From Bacteroidota bacterium (lineage in GTDB: Bacteria; Bacteroidota; Bacteroidia; 2-12-FULL-35-15), in the NCBI GenBank assembly GCA_029237775.1, contig JAQZBR010000008.1, positions 62,001-126,000 of the forward strand: a DNA stretch of 64,000 nt, given 5' to 3'. This document shows positions 1 to 8,231 of the stretch, one piece after another (within the stretch, counting starts at the first letter, position 1; every line of letters starts with the position of its first letter). The notes beneath the pieces were generated by a model that was given only the letters and a program-made list of their open reading frames with translations, was not told the DNA's origin and searched no databases. The position numbers were made by a program, and so were the translations under genes.

Positions 1-133
1 CGCAGAAGCGGAGTGAGTTTTTTTACCACTGAGGCACGAAGATCACTAAGGATTTTATTTCACCCCAAAATGATTAGTCATACCGTGTACGACACATGAT
101 CTCACAAAGATCTTAAGGTTAATATATCATTTT
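1..133. other. Window edge, non-coding
   Basis: No gene is visible before the end of the CPBP family gene on the minus strand. The stretch includes a segment reading ACCACTGAGGCACGAAG (about 25-41), which resembles the degenerate 'ACCACnnAGGCACnAAG' intergenic sequence seen in many bacterial genomes. This is a resemblance only; there is one copy here. Confidence 0.4.
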
Positions 134-925
134 TCAAAACAATCCTTTCTGATACATTGCACACAGATCCATCGTGATCGCAACAGAATAATGGATCGCG
201 ACTCCGAGCCAGATACTTCTGCTTTTCAAGCTTAATGTCCCCAATACAATACCTGCAATGATCGCTGCGATTGTTTCGGGTAATGGCTTACCGAAATGAA
301 TCATGCAGTACGGGATTGTCATGACGAATACTGAATAGTATCCGAAGCGTTGTTTAGTTCCATGCAGCATAAAGCCACGGAAAAAAAATTCCAGGGCGAA
401 GAACTGAAGAAAATAAAAGATCTCCCATATTATAAAGGTGGGCCACCATGTTTCGCCTCTTTGTACATCATAAAACGGATAACGAAGCTGAAAGCTTTCG
501 GTGCGCGAAAAAAACAGAACGAGAGGGATCATTACGCAAAGCATGATCGCGTAAAGATGATAATCTTTAAACGCACCTTTGATACGCAGACCATAATCAG
601 AAAGGGACTCCCTGAACCAAAATAAAATAATAAGAACAGGTAATACAAAATAAAAGATGATCATTACACCTACCCAATAAAGCAGCCGATACAACTGAGC
701 ATTTTTATTGATCGTCATGAGATCTTCATAAGACCCGGCAATTCCGGCAAAGGAACTCTTATTCAGAAAGTCGATCATGAATCTTACATCGCCAAGATAT
801 TTGATGAGTGTAAGGGACAGTGCCACCGTAATGCAGACAAGCATTACTTTGAAATCAGGTTTGGAATTTAGTGTTGCCTCCTCTTCTGCAGAAGAGAAAG
901 CTGAAGAAAAGATCTTCTTAATCAT
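134..925 (-). CDS. CPBP family intramembrane metalloprotease-like protein
   Basis: Multi-pass membrane protein of about 263 residues with the CPBP (CAAX protease/bacteriocin-processing, Abi) signature in its C-terminal half: an E-F-F-F-R-G segment, which is a one-glutamate form of the usual EExxxR, then P-Y-C-M-I-H-F-G-K and a late H-Y-S-V-A-I-T-M-D helix. Family members are intramembrane glutamic/metallo proteases or their inactive relatives; the substrate cannot be predicted. The missing first glutamate makes activity uncertain. The chosen start (MIKKIF) overlaps the end of the upstream gene by 8 bases, so the two are probably translationally coupled; an in-frame ATG three codons earlier (934) is the alternative. 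Confidence 0.8.
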   Translation of the reverse strand: MIKKIFSSAFSSAEEEATLNSKPDFKVMLVCITVALSLTLIKYLGDVRFMIDFLNKSSFAGIAGSYEDLMTINKNAQLYRLLYWVGVMIIFYFVLPVLIILFWFRESLSDYGLRIKGAFKDYHLYAIMLCVMIPLVLFFSRTESFQLRYPFYDVQRGETWWPTFIIWEIFYFLQFFALEFFFRGFMLHGTKQRFGYYSVFVMTIPYCMIHFGKPLPETIAAIIAGIVLGTLSLKSRSIWLGVAIHYSVAITMDLCAMYQKGLF

Positions 926-1655
926 ACTCCACATACTCTATCCATCCGCGGTAAGCATCAGACAGGTAATGCATCTGAGTGTTTCCGGTATAGCCTATCC
1001 TTCTTCCAAGGTCAAGCAGCTTCTCATTATTCGCAGCAGGCTCAAAATTACGGGTACGCAGATCGAATAATAAATATTCTGTTTCTGTATGACCTGCCTT
1101 TAGAGCGCTTTCCGATTGAGTATTATCGATCTTCATGATCGCAAAATTCTGGTCAAAAGCAACTTGCGTAATGTTCTGTACAAACACGCTATCAGAGTCT
1201 TCCATGATAAGATCGCCTGTATAGGTAACCTGGTTGTACCTGATTGAAAACGGATAAATAAAAGGCACAGTGATTAAGCCATTTGTATCCTTAACGGCCG
1301 GCTTGTTGATATAAAAATCAGCAGGAACATTATCCTCGTACTTAACCATATTATTTGCCTGAAGAGTGTCGAGCCATTCCTGACGATTATCCTTACGCGT
1401 CTGCTCATCAGTGGTGCTATTAATTGTTTGTTGCTGTTTCGCCCAATCAATTCCATCTTTCACTTTTTCCGATAAGCGGTGCACTAATTGAAAAATAGAA
1501 AAGAGAAGAATAGCGAGTGATATCGCGAAGCCAATCCCCCAGCCTGCTGCATTTTTTGTTTTGCTGTTTGCAAGTGAAATGATCGCAAATACGATGGATA
1601 TTAATGTCATGATTCCACCGAAGATCAAGCCGAGAATTATTAGTACGAATGTCAT
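918..1655 (-). CDS. Hypothetical membrane-anchored protein
   Basis: 245 residues, family not recognised. Two hydrophobic helices occupy residues 1-60, separated by a short polar turn (SLANSKTKNAAG), which resembles the DUF4190-type two-helix hairpin. A charged linker follows, then a roughly 150-residue soluble domain rich in beta-type sequence that should lie on one face of the membrane. It is co-transcribed with and overlaps the downstream CPBP protease-like gene, so a joint membrane role is possible. ATG start; about 140 bases separate it from the tRNA-Asp gene. Confidence 0.7.
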   Translation of the reverse strand: MTFVLIILGLIFGGIMTLISIVFAIISLANSKTKNAAGWGIGFAISLAILLFSIFQLVHRLSEKVKDGIDWAKQQQTINSTTDEQTRKDNRQEWLDTLQANNMVKYEDNVPADFYINKPAVKDTNGLITVPFIYPFSIRYNQVTYTGDLIMEDSDSVFVQNITQVAFDQNFAIMKIDNTQSESALKAGHTETEYLLFDLRTRNFEPAANNEKLLDLGRRIGYTGNTQMHYLSDAYRGWIEYVEYD

Positions 1656-1740
1656 GTGATTTAGTGTTTAAGCAAAAATACATTAATTATGGTTTCTGAT
1701 AGGAATCAATTTCCGAGACAGTTTCTTCAGGAAACTATAT

Positions 1741-1776
1741 AAAACAAAAATCCCTGAAACCTTGCGGAATCAGGGA
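1741..1776 (-). terminator. Rho-independent terminator of tRNA-Asp
   Basis: Inverted repeat TCCCTGA (1751-1757) / TCAGGGA (1770-1776), followed on the minus strand by a T-rich run (complement of 1741-1750). It lies about 17 bases past the 3' end of tRNA-Asp. Confidence 0.8.
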
Positions 1777-1792
1777 CTTTGCATTACTTGAG

Positions 1793-1866
1793 CGGTCTGG
1801 ACGGGACTCGAACCCGCGACCTCCTGCGTGACAGGCAGGCATTCTAACCAGCTGAACTACCAAACC
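1793..1866 (-). tRNA. tRNA-Asp (anticodon GTC)
   Basis: Complete cloverleaf on the minus strand, 74 nt. The acceptor stem GGTTTGG/CCAGACC contains one G-T pair, the D arm has AGTTCAGCTGGTTAGA, the anticodon arm CCTGC-CTGTCAC-GCAGG places GTC in the loop, the T arm has GGTTCGAGTCC, and the discriminator is G, as expected for tRNA-Asp. CCA is not encoded. A near-consensus promoter lies upstream and a terminator downstream, so it looks monocistronic. Confidence 0.97.
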
Positions 1867-1914
1867 TCAAGATCTTTGTACAATTACTGAACGATATTCC
1901 TCAGAATTGGACTG

Positions 1915-1945
1915 CAAAAATAAGTGAATTTTTTGTTCTGACAAG
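1915..1945 (-). promoter_or_regulatory. Promoter of tRNA-Asp
   Basis: On the minus strand the box TATTTTTG (1915-1922) fits the Bacteroidota -7 consensus TAnnTTTG. CTTG (1942-1945), matching the TTG core of the -33 element, lies 19 bases upstream. The predicted start of transcription is about 37 bases before the mature tRNA. Confidence 0.75.
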
Positions 1946-2035
1946 GATAATTTAAAAAATATTCAATTTTAAGCGCGTGGTGCTGGTTTTCAGCGCCTTA
2001 ACTTTTGCCGTTCCACACTTTGCAGGTGTGACAGA

Positions 2036-2389
2036 CTATATATATTCCTTTTTGCAATTGTTTTTCAGGCTCTCTTCGAACTCCTTCATATTAAAATTGC
2101 AGACCTCCAGGTAATGTTTTGCTTCGGGGAATTGCTCACTGGCTAAATACAAACACGTTTTGAAATCAGAGATCGCCTCATCAATATGCTTTAAATTGTA
2201 GTATCCAACTCCACGGGTAAAATAATACTTTGCATTGCCTGAGTTGATCTCTATCAACTCATTTGAAAAGATCATCATCTGCGTGTAATTCCCGATCTCA
2301 ATCGCTTTATCCAGCTTTTTATTGAGCAGCTTCTCGTATTGCCCAAGAAGACTTGTTTCTATCTTGTATATTCTGTCATTCAAATTCAT
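2036..2389 (-). CDS. Small TPR-like protein
   Basis: 117 residues with no signal peptide, so probably cytoplasmic. The middle (about residues 50-100: AKYYFTRGVGYYNLKHID, DEAISDFKTCLYLA, PEAKHYLEVCNFN) matches the helix-turn-helix spacing of two tetratricopeptide repeats, with a preceding helical segment that may be a third. TPR units mediate protein-protein contacts; no partner is suggested because both neighbours are intergenic. The gene is monocistronic between tRNA-Asp and a gene-poor stretch. ATG start. Confidence 0.65.
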   Translation of the reverse strand: MNLNDRIYKIETSLLGQYEKLLNKKLDKAIEIGNYTQMMIFSNELIEINSGNAKYYFTRGVGYYNLKHIDEAISDFKTCLYLASEQFPEAKHYLEVCNFNMKEFEESLKNNCKKEYI

Positions 2390-2674
2390 GGCGACAAATT
2401 TATCTTTTGAATCAGATTATATGCACGTTGTGAATAAAATTAGAACTTAACAGACTTAGGTTAAGGAGAAACACTCCGAAGCCTTTTGTTTTCAAGCTAA
2501 ACGAATTCCAAAAAATACATTATCAAATTCTTGCTAACACTTTCTTAACAGACAGCTCACAAGCCAAAAAACACCTCATTATCAGCCAAATACGTAATTT
2601 CAGATGTTCGAAAAGAATTTAAACCGGAGGATTTCCCCCTTGAGCTATAAATTATCCTTTTTAATCGATAAGAG
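2390..2674. other. Gene-free AT-rich stretch
   Basis: About 285 bases between the divergent TPR gene and the promoter of the 60-aa ORF. No convincing ORF, tRNA, inverted repeat with a T-run or known RNA motif was found. Confidence 0.5.
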
Positions 2675-2705
2675 TTTTAATTTATTTATTTCTTAAATAA
2701 ATTTG
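2675..2705 (+). promoter_or_regulatory. Promoter of the 60-aa ORF
   Basis: TAAATTTG (2698-2705) matches the TAnnTTTG -7 box, with TTTT at the -33 position (2675-2678) 19 bases upstream. The ATG follows at 2726. This promoter is the main support for translation of the short ORF. Confidence 0.6.
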
Positions 2706-2725
2706 CATGCTGATTTATATTTTGA

Positions 2726-2908
2726 ATGAAAAAAGTAATAAACGACCAGGAATCTAATCAAAATTGCCACCATCCTTCTTTGAAAGACGGAGGCAATGGG
2801 GAGAAGATCTGCGCGAATTGCGGAAGAACAGTATATTCCGGTTCTTCTCAGAATCAAAATCAAGGAAATAACCATTCTTCCGAAAATTCCCAGACAAATA
2901 ACAATTAG
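2726..2908 (+). CDS. Small Asn/Ser-rich protein with possible zinc knuckle
   Basis: 60 residues, family not recognised. The middle has a C-H-H and, about 15 residues later, C-A-N-C-G-R, a pattern that could bind one zinc ion as a short ribbon. The C-terminal third is low complexity (Gly, Ser, Asn, Gln). There is no signal peptide. It has its own good promoter and is monocistronic. An overlapping antisense ORF (2693-2875) has no promoter and is treated as a shadow. Confidence 0.5.
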   Translation: MKKVINDQESNQNCHHPSLKDGGNGEKICANCGRTVYSGSSQNQNQGNNHSSENSQTNNN

Positions 2909-3028
2909 GCTTCAGCTAAATCCATATACTTTCTAAGGCTGAATCATTTCTATTTCACACACTTGTTGCAACAACAATAAAATCAAGGCATTCGGCCTAT
3001 TATTATGCAGCTTTTTTAAAAAAGTTTA

Positions 3029-3036
3029 TATATTTG
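3029..3036 (+). promoter_or_regulatory. -7 box of the STAS/SEC14-like gene
   Basis: TATATTTG fits TAnnTTTG and lies 19 bases before the ATG at 3056. No matching TTTG is seen at -33, so only the -7 element is supported. Confidence 0.5.
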
Positions 3037-3055
3037 TGTCCGATAAAACGAAACC

Positions 3056-3460
3056 ATGGAAATCCCTAAAGGTGTAAAAACATACGAGTTGAGATCATCA
3101 ATACTCTGGTTTGATGAGGATGGGATTGCCTTTTCTTCACCAAAGCCGGATGCGCCTTTAACCTCTACAAATGAAGAGATCAAAAGCGATATTGAAAGAT
3201 TTTTAGAGATAACGGGAGGAAAAAAAGTATGTATTGTAATTGAAACAGCATCACAGGGTGCGCCACCTCCTAAAGCTCAGCGTGATCTTGTAGAAGAATC
3301 TTTGAATAAAGTGGTGAAGGCGCTGGCAATTGTTACAACTTCCCCTTTGAGTAAAATGCTTGCAAATCTTTTCTTTTCATTTAAGCCGCCTGTTTATCCT
3401 ACGAAAATGTTTACCAACGTAGAAGAAGCTACAGAATGGGTAAAACAGTATAATAACTAA
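3056..3460 (+). CDS. STAS/SEC14-like domain protein (SpoIIAA-like)
   Basis: 134 residues. The core ITGGKKVCIVIETASQG, the later ALAIVTTSPLSKML and the C-terminal PVYPTKMFTNVEEATEWVK are typical of the small SpoIIAA-like/STAS-SEC14 proteins common in Bacteroidota. The pattern 'sPLsKmLAN.F....PPvyPTKmFt...eA..WlK' is characteristic. STAS proteins usually act as regulatory protein-binding modules or bind small ligands; no partner is encoded nearby. Monocistronic with its own -7 box, and it converges on the ASCH gene (4-base overlap at the 3' ends). Confidence 0.75.
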   Translation: MEIPKGVKTYELRSSILWFDEDGIAFSSPKPDAPLTSTNEEIKSDIERFLEITGGKKVCIVIETASQGAPPPKAQRDLVEESLNKVVKALAIVTTSPLSKMLANLFFSFKPPVYPTKMFTNVEEATEWVKQYNN

Positions 3461-3903
3461 TTTTCTTTAAAAGGTTGAATCTCCGGTCTCGGGATTATTT
3501 CAACATCCTCCGGAATGCTTATCTCAAAAATACTCTGCCATGCACCTGAAATTCGTTGGGGCGCAAATTCGAAATCGCGGCTGAAATGTCTCCAGTTCCT
3601 CAATAAAAACGCTTTGATTCCCGGCCTGCAAGTCACTCCGGCTGCTTCTTCATCACCCTTTTTCATATCGCGGACTTTCCACAGCTCGACAATACACAAT
3701 GCTTTTCCGGCATTCTTACCTACTGAATTAGTCTTCCCACAGCAAATAACCAAATCGCCCCGGTAAGAAAAGGATCGATGTCGTGTTTCTATTGTCTTTT
3801 CACCATATTTGATCCATTCTGCATAAGGCGCTCCGTCATAATCATTCATTATAAGTGCTTTGTAAATCTTATGTGAAGAATTCTTTTTCATATCAGGCAG
3901 CAT
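3457..3903 (-). CDS. ASCH domain protein
   Basis: 148 residues. The N-terminal half has the ASCH (PUA-like) pattern: Y-A-E-W-I-K-Y-G-E-K-T-I-E-T-R around residues 27-41, then Y-R-G-D-L-V-I-C-C-G-K and a conserved A-L-C-I-V-E-L strand. The fold typically binds RNA or modified nucleosides; some members are N4-acetylcytidine amidohydrolases. The GEKT-ET-R segment is the usual active or binding groove, but the precise activity is not assigned. The start overlaps the upstream gene by 11 bases, suggesting a two-gene operon. Confidence 0.85.
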   Translation of the reverse strand: MLPDMKKNSSHKIYKALIMNDYDGAPYAEWIKYGEKTIETRHRSFSYRGDLVICCGKTNSVGKNAGKALCIVELWKVRDMKKGDEEAAGVTCRPGIKAFLLRNWRHFSRDFEFAPQRISGAWQSIFEISIPEDVEIIPRPEIQPFKEN

Positions 3904-4204
3904 ATTTAATGAGTTCCTGATGAGCTTGTCCTACCATAAAGAAAAGACTAAGTATTGATTGATTCAATAAAAAACGCAGATCGAGATTACGGGCGTAAAA
4001 ACGCAGTCTTTTCTTATCCTCCAGGATCCTTACCCCTACAAGCTTATTTCCTTCCTGGAACACTTCCACGAAATGGTTATGCAGGCAGTATAATGTGATA
4101 GTAAGTCCATGTGAATTCAGACTGCAAATGTTTTTGCCTTCTGTATCAAGAATTCCCTTTTTTTCTTTTATCGGGAGATACCTGAAGTTATCAAGATCTT
4201 TCAT
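3893..4204 (-). CDS. Hypothetical protein
   Basis: 103 residues with no recognised domain. The first 75 residues look like a beta-rich soluble fold (LTITLYCLHNHFVEVFQEG, GVRILEDKKRLRFYARN). The end has a helix (RFLLNQSILSLFFMVGQAHQELIKYAA) that is too polar for a clear membrane span. It is encoded upstream of, and overlapping, the ASCH protein, so the two are probably made together. ATG start. Confidence 0.65.
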   Translation of the reverse strand: MKDLDNFRYLPIKEKKGILDTEGKNICSLNSHGLTITLYCLHNHFVEVFQEGNKLVGVRILEDKKRLRFYARNLDLRFLLNQSILSLFFMVGQAHQELIKYAA

Positions 4205-4383
4205 TTTAAATTATCGTGTATTGCTTCAACAGTGAAGCTGTATAATGACGAATTAACTTAAAATAAATTGTGGCGAAATCGCTGAAAGGATGATTGCAGC
4301 TGTCAATGCAAACAAACAAGCAGCTAATTAAAAAAAACTGCTAAATATCAGGCCCCAGAAGTTATTTATTTTAGAATAGGAGA

Positions 4384-4869
4384 TTACTTTTCAATCAGCG
4401 TCAGAACCTCTTCGCTGCTCCAGTCGAAATCTTCCAATTTACTCAGGATGATCTGTCCTTGCGGGTCCAACAGATATGTAGTAGGAAAGATCCGGATATT
4501 TATATCATTCAATGGTTGTGAGCTCTGATAATAGTCTAGTGTATTACAATATTTTTCCTTAAAGCGAAGGATCTTTTCCATCCCTTCATCACTTACGATG
4601 ATTACTGATAGTTTGTCTTTACCCACCTGTTGCTGAAGCGCATCTATGGAAGGAAGCTCTTTGATGCAGCTGCCACACCATGTTTGGAAATAACTGATCA
4701 AAACATATTTGCCTTTAAGAGAAGAGAGCTTGACAGTTTGCCCCGACTCGCTGATAAGGTCATGCTCATAGGCCGGTAATTCGGGAACCATTTTGTATGA
4801 TTTGTAGAACCATGCCGCTACGAGGAGAGCAATGAGAATAACGCTAATAATCAACAGGCGTTTGACCAT
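4384..4869 (-). CDS. TlpA-like membrane-anchored thioredoxin
   Basis: 161 residues. The N-terminal hydrophobic anchor (residues 4-21) is followed by a periplasm-facing thioredoxin fold of the TlpA/ResA type. The redox motif is W-C-G-S-C (about residues 64-68), and the cis-proline loop is present in F-P-T-T-Y-L-L-D. Such proteins reduce disulfides in exported proteins, for example in apocytochrome c or during envelope maturation. It follows the T9SS cargo gene by 3 bases, so it is in the same operon and may act on secreted cysteines. ATG start. Confidence 0.88.
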   Translation of the reverse strand: MVKRLLIISVILIALLVAAWFYKSYKMVPELPAYEHDLISESGQTVKLSSLKGKYVLISYFQTWCGSCIKELPSIDALQQQVGKDKLSVIIVSDEGMEKILRFKEKYCNTLDYYQSSQPLNDINIRIFPTTYLLDPQGQIILSKLEDFDWSSEEVLTLIEK

Positions 4870-4872
4870 AAA

Positions 4873-6363
4873 CTATTCGGTTATAATTACCTTTTTATAT
4901 GCTCCATCCATTTCAAAGAAATAGATTCCACTTTGCAGATCTTCAATATTTACCTGGAAACTTTCACCGTATGGAGCGGCATTGATACTTTCGATTATTC
5001 TTCCAGATACATCGTGAATATTAAGTTTTCGTAATGCCCGCTCCTCGTGGAAAACGATATTTATAAGTGTTCTTGCCGGATTTGGAAAAACGCTCCAGCG
5101 CTCATCAACTGCCTTGATCTCTATACCTAAACCGTACACATCAGGAGAATGATTCCATGACCAGCTCCCTTTTTGAATGTATATTAAGTTACAGTGATCA
5201 TTATAATGTGGAGGTCCGTTCGTATTAATCCGAGTCATAACAAAACTACCGCAACCTTCAACATAGACCGGTCTGCCGAGATCAATTTCAAATGGCGAAG
5301 AGTAACAACTGTCATATATTAAGTAATCACCGTTATTTTCTACATAATACTCCAAACCGCCATAAATAGTCGTATCACCCTGGTATAGATTATAATTCGC
5401 ACTCAGAAGTCCCGTAAGGCCTACTACAGCCATCGCTTCCCGCGGCATTACATTAAAGACAAGCGAGTTAAGATTATTGTGGCTTTCGTTCTGGATATTG
5501 ATACTGACAATAGAGTCCATAAAAGGAATTCCGCAACAATAGTTTACAAAACGATAAACCGATTTATATTGATATTCATAATAAACTGAGTCATTAGTGG
5601 GAGAAAGGTATTTATTTAAGATAGTCTTAAGAGCCCATCCGCTTGAGCCGGATGGATAACCATAAGTGAATGTATAACCAAACTGATCACCAACATTATA
5701 ATTATAAACATCAAAATTTGTTAAGAGATGAGATGATGTAAGGAAATACTTAACTGTATCATATGGAAATTCATACATGTTATACCAATCAACAATTCCG
5801 TGTTTTTTTGATAGGCAGAATGACCGGTCAGTAAAAATGTGCGAAGCTGGATTGCCTGTACTATCAATGAATTGAATGGAAATATGTTTCACAGAATCCA
5901 ATGTGCTGTTCACTATTTCATACTTGACAGAATCTACTGTTGCTTTTAAAAAGCTGTTATTCAGATAGACAAAGAGATTCCATTGCATTCCGACTGAGGC
6001 GAGCGGTTTAAAAACGATTGGCTCCTGGCTCTTATTATAAAATATATTTTCATTAGAGGGTGACTTTCGCATCACTCCTCCAATCCATGATGGCCCTTTT
6101 ATAGCCATACAGTGACCAGAAGAAAAAGCGGATGTATCACAAATACTCTCAAAATTGTAAAACAGCGAATCACCTCCTCCTACCACTGCAGCAGAATCTA
6201 TTTTAATTCCGACATGATTCCAGCCTTCCGTGAAATTGACTTGGTGATATTCAAAGGTATCCAACTTAAAAAAATCCTTTCGACCGTATTTAATTGTTTG
6301 CCAATCCTGTGCACAAGATCGGCTAGACGCCAACAACAATACCAGAAACAAGATTTTCCTCAT
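4873..6363 (-). CDS. Secreted protein with T9SS type A sorting domain
   Basis: 496 residues. Signal peptide at residues 1-18 (MRKILFLVLLLASSRSCAQ). Residues 20-415 are a large extracellular region of unknown function, rich in aromatic residues and Asn/Ser, with no catalytic motif that I recognise. Residues about 425-496 are a T9SS type A C-terminal domain (W-S-V-F-P-N-P-A-R, then V-S-G-R-I-I-E and G-I-Y-F-F-E). The domain should route the protein through the type IX secretion system to the cell surface or medium. It is followed closely by the TlpA-like gene and preceded by the M28 peptidase gene. Confidence 0.85.
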   Translation of the reverse strand: MRKILFLVLLLASSRSCAQDWQTIKYGRKDFFKLDTFEYHQVNFTEGWNHVGIKIDSAAVVGGGDSLFYNFESICDTSAFSSGHCMAIKGPSWIGGVMRKSPSNENIFYNKSQEPIVFKPLASVGMQWNLFVYLNNSFLKATVDSVKYEIVNSTLDSVKHISIQFIDSTGNPASHIFTDRSFCLSKKHGIVDWYNMYEFPYDTVKYFLTSSHLLTNFDVYNYNVGDQFGYTFTYGYPSGSSGWALKTILNKYLSPTNDSVYYEYQYKSVYRFVNYCCGIPFMDSIVSINIQNESHNNLNSLVFNVMPREAMAVVGLTGLLSANYNLYQGDTTIYGGLEYYVENNGDYLIYDSCYSSPFEIDLGRPVYVEGCGSFVMTRINTNGPPHYNDHCNLIYIQKGSWSWNHSPDVYGLGIEIKAVDERWSVFPNPARTLINIVFHEERALRKLNIHDVSGRIIESINAAPYGESFQVNIEDLQSGIYFFEMDGAYKKVIITE

Positions 6364-6376
6364 GTCATAAATTAAA

Positions 6377-7750
6377 TTACAATCCGTGCTGACTGATCAT
6401 CCACACCAATGCCGCCATTGCCGCACCGCCTAATTCCAGTTCACGTTTATTTACAGCATCGAAAGTGTCGATAGAAGTATGGTGGTAATCAAAGTAACGC
6501 TGCGAGTCTGGCATCAGCTCCAGACATGAAACTCCCATATCAGCTAATGGCTCTATATCAGAACCGCTTCCGTTCCTGTCGAAATTATATACTCCATAAG
6601 GTTCAAACAATTGTTTCCAGCTTTTAAGCTTAGTTTTTACCTCAGGTGTTACATCACTGCTGAAACCTCTTGGAGAAAACCCTCCTGCATCAGATTCTAT
6701 CGCTGCTATATGTTTTTCGTTCTTAAGCTTGGCTAATTCTGCATATTTCTTTCCCCCGCGTCCTCCATTCTCTTCATTCATAAAAGCAACTGCTCGGATG
6801 GTTCGTTTTGGTTTTAAACCCATTGCTTTATAAATCCTTAACACTTCTATACTCTGCACTACGCCTGCTCCGTCATCGTGAGCGCCTTTGCCATTGTCCC
6901 AGGAGTCAAGATGTCCGCCTACTACAATGTATTCATTCTTTTTTTCTGATCCCCAAACCTCACCAACAACATTGTATGATTTTTCTTCGGCAAGGGTTTC
7001 ACAATTCATCTTCAAAAAAAACTTCAGGTCTTTATCTTTCTTCAGATAAGTGCTCAGCCAATTTGCAGCATTAGTGCTGATGGCACATGCAGGAATTTTA
7101 TTGATACTGTCTTTGTAGCCCATTACTCCCGTATGCGGATTATCATCCTGAACGAGTGTGCAGGAACGCACAACAACAGCCAATGCTCCTAATTTCGCAG
7201 CCGCTGAAGCCCCTGCCCAACGCTGATTTACAGCCTTGCCGTACGCATGAAATGTTTCAATGAATGTAGGATCCATCGGTTCATTGAAGAATACGATCTT
7301 TCCTTCTACATCAGCTCTTTTCAATTTTTGCAACCCTTCCACGCCCATAACTTCGATAACAGGGGCTGAAATCCCTTCAGCAGGCGTAGCAACAGACCCA
7401 CCGAGAGCGCAAACAGGAACTTCCTTGATCCCTTTGGAATTTGATGTGATTACTTTTCCTACTTCTTTTTGTCCGCGCACCCAATGCGGCACCATGCACT
7501 CCTGCAGGAAAACAGTGTCGGCACCGGCTTCTTTCATGGCTTTAAACGCCCAGTCGACAGCCTTCTGAGCTTCGGGTGAACCGCTTAGCCTTCCACCAAT
7601 GCGGTTAACCAGGTAGTCAAGGTTTGAATAACTCTTACCGTTTGATAGGGCTTCAGTGTAAATTTTACGGATCATTGCAGAATCACTCTGAGCCTTTATA
7701 ACAGAGCTTATCAGGACAATTATTGAAAGTGTCAGGTAATGTTTTTTCAT
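6377..7750 (-). CDS. M28 family zinc peptidase with PA domain
   Basis: 457 residues, exported (signal peptide 1-20). The layout is that of carboxypeptidase Q-like M28 enzymes: an N-terminal segment, a PA insert (about 110-245) and the catalytic domain. Metal and catalytic residues are visible: H280-x-D282, the bridging Asp in H-D-D-G (D292), the E-E pair in M-N-E-E-N-G (326-327), D354, and a late His in Y-H-H-T-S-I-D. The enzyme should remove amino acids from peptides in the periplasm or outside. It sits 13 bases upstream of the T9SS cargo gene and just after the DUF721 gene. Confidence 0.92.
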   Translation of the reverse strand: MKKHYLTLSIIVLISSVIKAQSDSAMIRKIYTEALSNGKSYSNLDYLVNRIGGRLSGSPEAQKAVDWAFKAMKEAGADTVFLQECMVPHWVRGQKEVGKVITSNSKGIKEVPVCALGGSVATPAEGISAPVIEVMGVEGLQKLKRADVEGKIVFFNEPMDPTFIETFHAYGKAVNQRWAGASAAAKLGALAVVVRSCTLVQDDNPHTGVMGYKDSINKIPACAISTNAANWLSTYLKKDKDLKFFLKMNCETLAEEKSYNVVGEVWGSEKKNEYIVVGGHLDSWDNGKGAHDDGAGVVQSIEVLRIYKAMGLKPKRTIRAVAFMNEENGGRGGKKYAELAKLKNEKHIAAIESDAGGFSPRGFSSDVTPEVKTKLKSWKQLFEPYGVYNFDRNGSGSDIEPLADMGVSCLELMPDSQRYFDYHHTSIDTFDAVNKRELELGGAAMAALVWMISQHGL

Positions 7751-7754
7751 AGTC

Positions 7755-8045
7755 TTATTTCAGTACAACTTCGTTGATCACTTCAGTGCCCGCAACATCA
7801 TTCATCATTTTTATGATCTTTGATTTGGCCATAGCCAATTCATTCCTTAAGGCTGAAGAGTCAAGTACTACAACAAGTTGTTTGTGTCTTATATACAGAT
7901 CTTTTGTGTGGTTCGCAATCATCTTACCCATCACCTCTTCCCATGAATTAATGAGCCTTCTTTCGGCCAACCTATCATCAAGCTTGTATGCTTTAAGCAG
8001 TTGCTCTATTGCGTCTTTTATGCTATGTTCGTTGTGCCTACTCAA
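7755..8045 (-). CDS. DUF721 (DciA-like) protein
   Basis: 96 residues. The whole protein is a DUF721 domain (LINSWEEVMGKMIANHTKDLYI, LVVVLDSSALRNELAMAKSKII), the family that includes the helicase-associated factor DciA. Members are often encoded beside recF, as here, and are thought to help load or support replicative helicase DnaB; this is family knowledge and untested for this protein. The start is TTG; no in-frame ATG gives the expected N-terminus. A TATCTTTG -7 box lies on the minus strand at 8099-8106. Confidence 0.85.
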   Translation of the reverse strand: MSRHNEHSIKDAIEQLLKAYKLDDRLAERRLINSWEEVMGKMIANHTKDLYIRHKQLVVVLDSSALRNELAMAKSKIIKMMNDVAGTEVINEVVLK

Positions 8046-8231
8046 ATTAAATGGGAGAATTGGAGATTTGGTGAATTGGAGAATTATTGATTATGGGACA
8101 AAGATACTTTATAGATATGTGGGAAATTGAATTGTTAATAATGTTATCCTTAGTTAAAGGTTAAAGGAGCACAATCATTAATGATACCCGTCTACGAACT
8201 ACGAACTGAGCTCTACGAACTTTTTCACTAA
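8046..8231. other. Intergenic with short simple repeats
   Basis: Holds the DUF721 promoter (TATCTTTG, minus strand, 8099-8106). It also has short near-tandem repeats: GGAGAATTGGAGA...GAATTGGAGAATT around 8055-8082, and CTACGAACTACGAACT...CTACGAACT around 8193-8221. No ORF. Confidence 0.5.

Noticed and set aside
350-625. 91-aa plus-strand ORF
   Set aside because: It is antisense to the CPBP gene and has no promoter or family match.
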